Source: a virus. Taken from it: a DNA stretch of 41,969 nucleotides. A program made the translations under genes and the position numbers. Within the stretch, counting starts at the first letter, position 1, and every line of letters starts with the position of its first letter. Location of the stretch: positions 1 to 41,969 of the IMG/VR virus record IMGVR_UViG_3300013006_000059; one strand, written 5' to 3'. A model generated the notes under the pieces. The model had not been told where the DNA came from. It did no database searches and was given only the letters and a program-made list of their open reading frames with translations. This document shows, piece by piece, positions 7,089 to 14,806 of the stretch.

Positions 7089-9119
7089 ATGTCAGACGTA
7101 TTTTCTTTTCGTTTATTAGAAGACTTTGTAACAAAGTATAAAAATGTAGAGCCTCCATTTGGATTCTCAGATGCTGGATCAAACTCTCTTGGTGAAATAA
7201 CCTTTATACGTACCTATTCACGCATGAAAGAAGACGGTACAAAAGAACGCTGGCATGAAGTATGTCGTAGAGTAATTGAAGGTATGTACTCAGTACAAAA
7301 GAATCATGCTAAAGATAATCGTCTTCCATGGAATGACAATAAAGCACAAAAATCTGCTCAAGAAGCCTTTCAAAGAATGTTTGAACTAAAGTGGACTCCA
7401 CCAGGTCGTGGCTTATGGGCATTTGGAACTCCTATGACTATGGAAAAGCGCAACTCTGCCTCCTTGCAAAATTGTGCAATGGTATCTACTCGTGATATTG
7501 ATCGTAATGATCCAGGAGCCCTATTCGCTTGGGTAATGGATGCATTAATGCTTGGTATTGGAGTTGGTTTTGATACCGTTGGTCAAGACAAAGAAATGAT
7601 GATTTACACTCCTACAGAGCCAGAAAATGTATGGGAAATTCCAGACACCCGCGAAGGCTGGGTAGATTCTGTCAGAATGCTTTTAAACTCATATTTACGT
7701 CCTAATCAGGCTATACAAAAGTTTAACTATGACCTTATCCGTCCTCTAGGTGCCCCTATAAAAGGCTTTGGAGGGGTTGCTAGCGGTCCAGCACCACTCA
7801 TTGCACTACACGATAAAATCAACACAGTCATTGGTGGCAGAGCAGGAGAAAAACTTGACTCTCGTGCAATTGTAGATATTGTAAATCTTATTGGTACATG
7901 TGTTGTTTCTGGAAATGTTCGTCGTTCTGCTACCTTGGCTTTAGGACTGCCAGAAGATAAAGATTTTATTAATTTAAAAAATTCAGAAGTTTTTCCAGAT
8001 AGAAATTCATTTGATTCAAAAAATCCAGGATGGGCTTGGATGTCCAATAACTCTATATCTGCAGAAGTTGGAACAAAGTATGAAGATTATGTTAACTTAA
8101 TTGCAGATAATGGAGAGCCAGGATTTATTTGGCTAGATGTTGCTAGAGAGTATGGAAGATTAGCAGACGCTCCAGACTATAAAGATTCTCGTGTTATGGG
8201 GTTTAACCCTTGCGCTGAACAGCCATTGGAAAGTTATGAACTATGCACACTTGTAGAAGTTCATTTGAATCGTCATGAAGACAAAGAAGACTTTCTTCGT
8301 ACATTAAAGTTTGCATACCTATATGGCAAAACCGTTACATTAATGCCAACACATTGGCAAACCACAAATGGAATTATGCAACGTAATCGTCGTATTGGAA
8401 CATCTTTGACTGGCATTGCGTCATTTGCAGATACAAAAGGTATTCCAGTAATTCGTGAATGGATGGACGAAGGTTATAAAAAGATTCGTGCATACGATCA
8501 CTCATACTCAGAATGGCTATGTGTACGTGAGTCAATTCGTGTAACTACCGTTAAACCTTCTGGCTCTGTGTCACTACTTTCTGGCGCAACACCTGGAGTT
8601 CATTGGGGTCCTGGAGGAGCATTCTATCTTCGTGCTATTAGGTTTGGAAATACAGACCCAATGCTTCATTTATTTAAAGCAGCAGGGTATAAAATTGAAG
8701 CAGATCTAGTATCAGCAAACACATCAGTAGTATATTTCCCAGTAGCATCTGGACATCCAAGATCTGAAAAAGATGTAAGTCTTTTTGAAAAGATTGGTTT
8801 GGCAGCAACTGCTCAAAAATATTGGTCTGATAATGGAGTATCTGTAACTCTTTCATTTGATAAAGAGTTAGAAACGAAACATGTTGCTCCAGCACTTCAT
8901 ATGTACGAAGGTCAACTTAAGGCAGTGTCATTTTTACCAATGGGCAATCAAACATATCCTCAACAGCCATATACTCAAATAACAAAAGAAGAGTATAACT
9001 CGTACGTTGGAACAATTGGCAAAATTGATTGGTCTGCTATTTATGATGGCAAAGATAATCTTGATGCTGAATCTGAAAAATACTGCTCAACAGACGCATG
9101 CGAAATTAAATTATATTAG
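7089..9119 (+). CDS. nrdJ: Class II ribonucleotide reductase, monomeric adenosylcobalamin-dependent type
   Basis: Reduces ribonucleotides (triphosphates in the known monomeric class II enzymes) to deoxyribonucleotides for phage DNA synthesis. 676 residues; start ATG 7089 is preceded by GAAGGG at 7076-7081. All key residues are visible: C129 (LQNCAMVS) and C386 (YELCTLVEV) form the active-site redox pair, FNPCAEQ carries the thiyl-radical cysteine C375 and E377, and the C-terminal C666-x4-C671 (CSTDAC) matches the shuttle pair of Lactobacillus leichmannii RTPR. The 11-residue spacing of C375 and C386 is the same as in RTPR (408/419). The N-terminal region is shorter than RTPR (739 residues). 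Needs host cobalamin and thioredoxin; no thioredoxin gene is seen nearby. It sits between the oxygenase cluster and the virion genes, with its own promoter. No intein is visible. Confidence 0.95.
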   Translation: MSDVFSFRLLEDFVTKYKNVEPPFGFSDAGSNSLGEITFIRTYSRMKEDGTKERWHEVCRRVIEGMYSVQKNHAKDNRLPWNDNKAQKSAQEAFQRMFELKWTPPGRGLWAFGTPMTMEKRNSASLQNCAMVSTRDIDRNDPGALFAWVMDALMLGIGVGFDTVGQDKEMMIYTPTEPENVWEIPDTREGWVDSVRMLLNSYLRPNQAIQKFNYDLIRPLGAPIKGFGGVASGPAPLIALHDKINTVIGGRAGEKLDSRAIVDIVNLIGTCVVSGNVRRSATLALGLPEDKDFINLKNSEVFPDRNSFDSKNPGWAWMSNNSISAEVGTKYEDYVNLIADNGEPGFIWLDVAREYGRLADAPDYKDSRVMGFNPCAEQPLESYELCTLVEVHLNRHEDKEDFLRTLKFAYLYGKTVTLMPTHWQTTNGIMQRNRRIGTSLTGIASFADTKGIPVIREWMDEGYKKIRAYDHSYSEWLCVRESIRVTTVKPSGSVSLLSGATPGVHWGPGGAFYLRAIRFGNTDPMLHLFKAAGYKIEADLVSANTSVVYFPVASGHPRSEKDVSLFEKIGLAATAQKYWSDNGVSVTLSFDKELETKHVAPALHMYEGQLKAVSFLPMGNQTYPQQPYTQITKEEYNSYVGTIGKIDWSAIYDGKDNLDAESEKYCSTDACEIKLY

Positions 9120-9153
9120 TTCTCTCCCTGCTATAATAAGGGGATAGGAGAAC
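9119..9153 (+). repeat. Inverted repeat flanking a promoter and ribosome binding site
   Basis: GTTCTC at 9119-9124 is the reverse complement of GAGAAC at 9148-9153, and CCC at 9126-9128 can pair with GGG at 9140-9142. The repeat encloses the extended -10 at 9129-9137 and includes the AGGAGA ribosome site. It may act as an operator, or form a hairpin in read-through RNA from the reductase gene that hides the ribosome site. Confidence 0.3.
9129..9137 (+). promoter_or_regulatory. Extended -10 promoter before the large LamG-like protein
   Basis: TGCTATAAT: TGC at 9129-9131 and a perfect TATAAT at 9132-9137, ten bases after the reductase stop. Transcription would start near 9144, leaving a very short leader with AGGAGA before the ATG at 9155. 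No convincing -35 box. It would separate virion gene expression from the reductase. Confidence 0.55.
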
Positions 9154-9154
9154 T

Positions 9155-12100
9155 ATGTCTACCCCATCAAACTTGTATGCAGAAAAAATATTTGCAGAAC
9201 ACCCACTAGCCTTATGGGCACTGGATGGTGCAATTGACTACATTAGTTTAATAGATTTAGATTATCAAGATATAAATAGTTATTGGACGGTAACTGGAGG
9301 AAGTGCATCTCTAGAAACATCAGATGTTAACGCTCCATTTCCTACAGTAGAAGTAAATAAGTTATTGGGTAGCGTTCCTGTTTCTAGCACAGGGGATATT
9401 GTTTGTATTAGCCCAGATTTAATAAATTTTTCAAATTTAAATAGTGATATGGGTACTTTTTGCATAGGAAGTCACATATATATTGATAGTGAATCAGTAG
9501 AATCAGTTTCTATTGGTTTTGAATATACCGATACAACAACTGCATCTATAGTTCAAAAATTAAAAACGTATCCAATAACATCTACAAAAAAATGGGTTTT
9601 TATTTCTGAAACATTTGAGGTTGTTAGCGAAAATACAGATTTACGGGTAGTTATAAAAATTACATCAAAAAGTGGTGGAGCAACTCCTTTAGACTATTTA
9701 TATTATATAAATGGAGTTAGTGTTGGTCAATGGTCTGAAGAGTTTAACTACTCATCACTTGGACTAACACCAATTTCATTGCCATCAACAATAGCATTAA
9801 GTTCAACACAAGCAGTACCTTCCTCAGCATATGGCTTATCTGAAGATGTTGCTTATTTATTGGTTGCAAATAATAGATTGCTTGCAAAAAATACTAGCAT
9901 CCCACTAGTTTATGGATCATCAAATGTTACAACAATTACTCCAAACCCAAACGAAGAACCATCTTTAATTATTCCAGGTAAGGGGTTTTTAAATAAAGTT
10001 GGTCAATATAAAAACTATACTGTAGAATTTTGGTTAAAAGTAAACTCTGATTCTTCAATATCTAAAAAAATATTTGGTCCAATTGCTTCAGATGATGGAC
10101 TTTATGTAGATAATGGATTTTTAACTTTAAAAATTGATAACAGTTTTGCTTCACACTTTGTTGGTGAGTGGTTTAGACCAATGCTTATTCAAATAAGATT
10201 AACCAATAATTCTGCCACATTGGTTGTTAATGGTGAAGAAGTTGCACTGTTAAATATAGAAACAGGTAATTTGCAATTACCAGAAGAATATAACGAATTA
10301 AATAAAAGTCAAGATTGGCTAGGATTTTATTCTTATGAAGATATAAATCCTATAAATATTGATTGTATTGCAATATATTCATACCAGGTTCCAATAAGTG
10401 TTACAAAAAGAAGATGGGTATATGGACAAGGAGTGGTATCTCCAGAAGGAATTAACTCAGCATATGCAGGTACTACAGCATTTATTGATTATCAGTTTGC
10501 AGATTATACAGCCAATTACAATTATCCAGATTTTGCTGAATGGCAACAAGGATCTTTTGATAACTTAACAACTACACAAAAAACATTAAGAACTCCAGAA
10601 TATACCTTGCCAGAAATATATACATCAGATAAAACCATTGAACAACTATATTTTGACAATGAGTTAATTCAAGATGAAGAGTCTGGCCCAACAAATAATT
10701 ATAAATTTATTACTTTTAGACCAAATAATTCTTGGAATACAAAAATTTGCTATTTTAATTTTAATAATTTTAATATTTTAAATAGTCAAATTACTAATTT
10801 TTATGGAGTCTTTAGTAATAATAATCTTGATTCTGTTCAGACATTATTTAAAATTTATAACTCAATTAATGGAAACTATTTTTTAATTGAACAAAATAAT
10901 GATGTAATTTCTTATGTTTTAAATTATAATGGAGTAAATGAAAATATTTATACTTCAGAAATAATTGAAGACAATCAACTATTCTCTGCTGGAATTAATA
11001 TAAATTCTTTAGTAAATACCTATGGCGGAAATCTTGCTGCCTTTTTTGGTAATAGGAGTTTTTTAAAATTATACATTGGTGGTGATGGATTATTATCTAA
11101 AACATTTTTAGGAAGAATTTATTCAGTTGGTTTTTCAACATTAAAAAATTCTTTGTTAATTTCTAATTATTTTAATAACGATGGCATTGCAATATTTGAT
11201 GATTTATCTGTAAGTGGAGTTATAGAGGAAGAAAATGCAATTGCATTAGTTGAGCATTTAGCAAGTTATACTCTTTTGCCACTAGAATCTTATGGAAAAT
11301 ACTTTTTAGATATAGGAGTTTCTGGATCGTGGCAAGATTACCTTCCATTATCTTATTTTGCACAATATGTATCTGATAGTGCTGGTAATCAAATTTATGA
11401 TTTAGATTTTTTACAATTTAATATCGGATCTCCATCTCCAACAAGTTTAATAGAAGAAGAAACAGTTTTATCTTGGACATACGAAGATTTATATAGAATA
11501 TATTATCAGCCAGTACAAAAAACATATTATGACTTTGACAATCAACTACTAACTGGTTGGAATAATTATTTAGATGTATTGCAAAATGCTAAAAAAATAT
11601 ATAAATATGACACTTCAAATTCTGTAATTAAAAGTTATGTAACATTGCAATATATACAAAATGGAGCAAATTTGCTTGATAGTAATTTTACAACACTTGA
11701 GCCAGTATCTCGTGATTCAATTGTAGATATTGACGAGCATCCAAATTGGGAAACTACAAAGTTTGAAGTTGTTAACAATGCACTTATTTATCCAACAAAA
11801 ACTATTGATTTTAATGATTTAGCAATTGTTTATTACCTAGAATTTAATGTCCGTGGAATATTAAATAAACCAGTTTTACTAAATAAATTAGAAATTGCTT
11901 CTCAAGCATTTAATGATAATTCATTTAATCCAGTTGGAACTAGATTTGGCATTGACCTATTTCCTTACAAGCGATCAGGAATTTATTACGACTATAAGTC
12001 AAAAAATCCTTTTACAATTTATAAAGGAAGCACACCATATCTTTATTTAACAAAAGATTCTGGAATCCAGGTGCGTGGAGATATTTTGTCTTTAAGTAGT

Positions 12101-12787
12101 CGTGGAATTTCTTTACCAATAAATAAAACATTGTCATCAGAATATTTAATCAGTGCTATTCAAATGTGGATTAGATATTCTGAAAATGAGTTTCCACCCA
12201 TTCCAACAGAATTATTTGAAATTATTTATAAAGGTAATACAATAAAATTTTATATAGTAGCAGATAGCGATACTGGTTTAAGAGCAAAAATTTTTGCAAA
12301 AAGTGCTTTAGACAATGAAGTATTAAATGATATAGTTTATTATTGGAATGGCTCCATAGTTAGAGAACCAGTTTTAACCTCTAAAGAATGGGGATCTTTA
12401 GGAATATCTTTTACAAACCCACTAGACTATGGTGATTTTCTTGGGGCAATAAATATTAATGGTCCAATTTTGTTTAATAATATTTCTTATTATCAGGCAA
12501 ACAGTTTGCAACAAGTTCAAAAAACAATAACCAGACCTTGGTTAAAAATTAAAACAGACGGAATAACAAATTTTACATGGGGCAATTATATTAGTAGTAC
12601 ATGGAATCAGGCTTTAGTAATAGGGTCATCATCCATATACGGTGTAGACCCATCTGACATTTATAAAACATACCTTGGAACTAATAAAATAATTTTTGAT
12701 GATAATAATGGCTTAAGCCTAGATTCTGACAAAATAAAAATATATAAAGACATAAACTGGTCAATAAATACCGCATCAGCAGTGTAA
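9155..12787 (+). CDS. Large virion protein with LamG/concanavalin-like beta-sandwich regions
   Basis: 1210 residues, beta-rich, rich in Asn, Ser, Thr and Tyr, with no predicted signal or membrane segment. The start is close to EHPLALWALDG. A region near residues 280-400 (YTVEFWLKV, WFRPMLIQIRL, DCIAIYSY) and another near 1010-1130 (AIQMWIRYS, WGSLGISF, NISYYQA) read like LamG/concanavalin-type lectin folds: a W-containing strand at the start and an I-x-x-x-x-I/S-Y-Y strand at the end. The likely role is a minor tail or adsorption protein binding host glycans. Position is unusual: upstream of the portal gene and away from the other tail genes. Terminal AGTGTAA is followed after two bases by the next promoter. 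Confidence 0.55.
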   Translation: MSTPSNLYAEKIFAEHPLALWALDGAIDYISLIDLDYQDINSYWTVTGGSASLETSDVNAPFPTVEVNKLLGSVPVSSTGDIVCISPDLINFSNLNSDMGTFCIGSHIYIDSESVESVSIGFEYTDTTTASIVQKLKTYPITSTKKWVFISETFEVVSENTDLRVVIKITSKSGGATPLDYLYYINGVSVGQWSEEFNYSSLGLTPISLPSTIALSSTQAVPSSAYGLSEDVAYLLVANNRLLAKNTSIPLVYGSSNVTTITPNPNEEPSLIIPGKGFLNKVGQYKNYTVEFWLKVNSDSSISKKIFGPIASDDGLYVDNGFLTLKIDNSFASHFVGEWFRPMLIQIRLTNNSATLVVNGEEVALLNIETGNLQLPEEYNELNKSQDWLGFYSYEDINPINIDCIAIYSYQVPISVTKRRWVYGQGVVSPEGINSAYAGTTAFIDYQFADYTANYNYPDFAEWQQGSFDNLTTTQKTLRTPEYTLPEIYTSDKTIEQLYFDNELIQDEESGPTNNYKFITFRPNNSWNTKICYFNFNNFNILNSQITNFYGVFSNNNLDSVQTLFKIYNSINGNYFLIEQNNDVISYVLNYNGVNENIYTSEIIEDNQLFSAGININSLVNTYGGNLAAFFGNRSFLKLYIGGDGLLSKTFLGRIYSVGFSTLKNSLLISNYFNNDGIAIFDDLSVSGVIEEENAIALVEHLASYTLLPLESYGKYFLDIGVSGSWQDYLPLSYFAQYVSDSAGNQIYDLDFLQFNIGSPSPTSLIEEETVLSWTYEDLYRIYYQPVQKTYYDFDNQLLTGWNNYLDVLQNAKKIYKYDTSNSVIKSYVTLQYIQNGANLLDSNFTTLEPVSRDSIVDIDEHPNWETTKFEVVNNALIYPTKTIDFNDLAIVYYLEFNVRGILNKPVLLNKLEIASQAFNDNSFNPVGTRFGIDLFPYKRSGIYYDYKSKNPFTIYKGSTPYLYLTKDSGIQVRGDILSLSSRGISLPINKTLSSEYLISAIQMWIRYSENEFPPIPTELFEIIYKGNTIKFYIVADSDTGLRAKIFAKSALDNEVLNDIVYYWNGSIVREPVLTSKEWGSLGISFTNPLDYGDFLGAININGPILFNNISYYQANSLQQVQKTITRPWLKIKTDGITNFTWGNYISSTWNQALVIGSSSIYGVDPSDIYKTYLGTNKIIFDDNNGLSLDSDKIKIYKDINWSINTASAV

Positions 12788-12789
12788 TA

Positions 12790-12798
12790 TGGTATACT
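12790..12798 (+). promoter_or_regulatory. Extended -10 promoter placing transcription start at a start codon
   Basis: TGGTATACT (TGG 12790-12792, TATACT 12793-12798) lies just after the previous stop. The expected transcription start, about seven bases downstream, falls at 12805, next to the ATG at 12806. This predicts a leaderless message. No -35 box is evident. Confidence 0.5.
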
Positions 12799-12805
12799 GA
12801 TGGTT

Positions 12806-13177
12806 ATGGATAATGAAATTCTTAAAAAAGTTGGTAACGTACGGCGCAAAGTAATAGAAAAAGATTACAATTGGGGCTTGTATGTATATAAAAAATCTAA
12901 CGGGTCTTGGTTTACTGATGGTACAGGTAGTATATTAAACATTCCGTCAGAGCGTGGAGACATTACAAAAATTTCAGAATTGAAAAAAGTTGCTATTCAT
13001 TATGGCGACGATGGTGAAGGAACTGCAGTATTTGTTCCTGGACTTACAAGAATTAGCGAGGAAGAGCATTCTGAACAACTAGATAGGATGAAGAATGGTT
13101 TAATTCCTTCCATGAATGATCATGGTGCTTGGGTAGCAGCACGACAAACCTATGATAAGTATGGTAGCGATGAGTGA
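12806..13177 (+). CDS. Hypothetical protein upstream of portal
   Basis: 123 residues from ATG 12806 (MDNEILKK). An ATG at 12800 is in frame, but it lies two bases after the -10 box, so a message from that promoter would not contain it. The protein is polar, with VAIHYGDDGEGTAVFVPGLTRISEEEH in the middle and NDHGAWVAARQTYDKY near the end; no known domain is recognised. It precedes the portal gene with a short overlap, and small proteins at this place are usual in actinophage head modules. A role in packaging or portal assembly is only a guess. Confidence 0.6.
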   Translation: MDNEILKKVGNVRRKVIEKDYNWGLYVYKKSNGSWFTDGTGSILNIPSERGDITKISELKKVAIHYGDDGEGTAVFVPGLTRISEEEHSEQLDRMKNGLIPSMNDHGAWVAARQTYDKYGSDE

Positions 13178-14765
13178 AGAATACGTAAGAGTTGGATTAA
13201 ACACACAAGAAAAAGATGGCAATCCATTTTCACAACAAGACCCATTTAATAAAACTTGGGATACATTAAAAGATTTTACAGGACTAGAACAAAATTTCCG
13301 TAGAAAAACTGCAAGAAATGTTACAAAGGCAATGAACTTTGCAACAAATGAATATTTAGATTCTGCTAATGCTACACCATCTGGAGTAGATGCAGGATCA
13401 AAGGCCATTAATCCTGGCACGGTATATAGAAATGGTTACGGACTATTTGACGTAATTACTCCACCATATAACATGTATGAATTAGCCAACTTCTATGATA
13501 CATCATTTGCTAACCATGCTGCAATTGATGCTAAGGTAGAGAATGTAGTTGGCCTTGGATACCGTTTTGATATTGCAGATAGAACAATGCTTAGGTTTGA
13601 AATGAATCAAGATCAAGCAGCAGTTGATCGTGCTCGTAACAGAATTGAAAGAATGAAACTTGAGTTAAAGGATTGGCTAGAAAACCTTAACGATGACGAC
13701 TCATTTACTAAAACTATGGAAAAATTTTACACAGATGTTCAGGCAACTGGAAATGGATTTCTTGAAATTGGTAGAATGGTAACTGGTGAAATTGGTTATG
13801 TTGGTCATATCCCCGCAACCACTGTTCGTGTTCGTCGTTTACATGATGGCTTTGTTCAGATTATCGGAAACTCAGTGGTTTATTTTAGAAACTTTGGTGC
13901 TAAAAATCCAAACCCAATGACTAATGATGCACGTCCAAATGAGATTATTCATTATAAAGAATACTCTCCATTAAATACATTTTATGGTATTCCAGACATT
14001 GTTGCTGCTATGCCGTCACTTATTGGTGATCAATTAGCCTCACAATACAATATTGACTACTTTGAAAACAAAGCAGTTCCTAGATATATCGTAACGCTCA
14101 AAGGTGCAAAATTATCATCTGACGGTGAAGACAAGATGTTTAGATTTTTGCAAACTGGGCTTAAGTCTCAATCACATAGAACTCTTTATATTCCACTTCC
14201 TGGAGATACCGAGAATAATAAGGTTGAGTTTAAGATGGAGCCAATTGAAAATGGCATTCAAGAAGGATCATTTAAAGAGTATCGCAAGCAAAATCGTGAC
14301 GATATCCTAATTGCACATCAAGTCCCAATCTCTAAACTTGGTGGAGCAGATTCTGGCATTGCAGCGGCATTATCGCAAGATCGTACCTTTAAAGAGCAGG
14401 TATCTCGTCCAGCACAAAAGCATCTTGAAAAAGTTGTCAATAAACTTATTCGTGAAAAGACAGATATCCTTGAACTTAAGTTTAACGAACTAACCCTTAC
14501 AGATGAAATTGCTCAATCTCAAATTATTGAGCGTTATGTAAAAACACAGGTTATGACTCCAAACGAGGCTCGTGAAAAGTTAGACCTTCCACAAAGAGCA
14601 GATGGCGATGAGCCATTTGTAATGTCTGCAAGACAGGCAACAGATACAAGGGCTAATGTAGCAGGGAACCGTCAAAGAGATGCAGAAAGAACAAATAACA
14701 ATTCTGATTCTACTACAACTATATCTGGTCGTAATGCACAGGGTGAAGGCAGATCATCTCAATAA
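13170..14765 (+). CDS. Portal protein
   Basis: Forms the dodecameric ring at one head vertex through which DNA enters and leaves. 531 residues from ATG 13170 (MSEEYVRV); in-frame ATGs at 13152 and 13161 are possible, none with a strong ribosome site. Family marks: YGLFDVITPPYNMYELANFY in the clip/wing entry, a stretch near 265-330 with YSPLNTFYGIPDIVAA and NIDYFENKAVPRYIV, the HQVPISKLGG step, and a C-terminal VMTPNEAREKLDLP, typical of PBSX/Phage_portal-type proteins. The C-terminal tail is Asn/Arg/Ser-rich and disordered. It overlaps the preceding gene by 8 bases and is followed by the protease-scaffold gene. Confidence 0.9.
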   Translation: MSEEYVRVGLNTQEKDGNPFSQQDPFNKTWDTLKDFTGLEQNFRRKTARNVTKAMNFATNEYLDSANATPSGVDAGSKAINPGTVYRNGYGLFDVITPPYNMYELANFYDTSFANHAAIDAKVENVVGLGYRFDIADRTMLRFEMNQDQAAVDRARNRIERMKLELKDWLENLNDDDSFTKTMEKFYTDVQATGNGFLEIGRMVTGEIGYVGHIPATTVRVRRLHDGFVQIIGNSVVYFRNFGAKNPNPMTNDARPNEIIHYKEYSPLNTFYGIPDIVAAMPSLIGDQLASQYNIDYFENKAVPRYIVTLKGAKLSSDGEDKMFRFLQTGLKSQSHRTLYIPLPGDTENNKVEFKMEPIENGIQEGSFKEYRKQNRDDILIAHQVPISKLGGADSGIAAALSQDRTFKEQVSRPAQKHLEKVVNKLIREKTDILELKFNELTLTDEIAQSQIIERYVKTQVMTPNEAREKLDLPQRADGDEPFVMSARQATDTRANVAGNRQRDAERTNNNSDSTTTISGRNAQGEGRSSQ

Positions 14766-14787
14766 ATGAGATAATTGTAAAATAGTT

Positions 14788-14796
14788 TGGTATAAT
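14788..14796 (+). promoter_or_regulatory. Extended -10 promoter overlapping a possible start codon of the protease gene
   Basis: TGGTATAAT with a perfect hexamer at 14791-14796. The first in-frame ATG (14795-14797) overlaps the hexamer itself. The expected transcription start, about 14803, precedes the second ATG (14807) by about four bases. The message should be leaderless or nearly so. No Shine-Dalgarno is present. Confidence 0.55.
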
Positions 14797-14806
14797 GGAT
14801 AACGAT

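Noticed and set aside
7727-8047. Minus-strand open frame within the reductase gene
   Set aside because: Shadow of a conserved enzyme frame; no ribosome site or recognisable protein.
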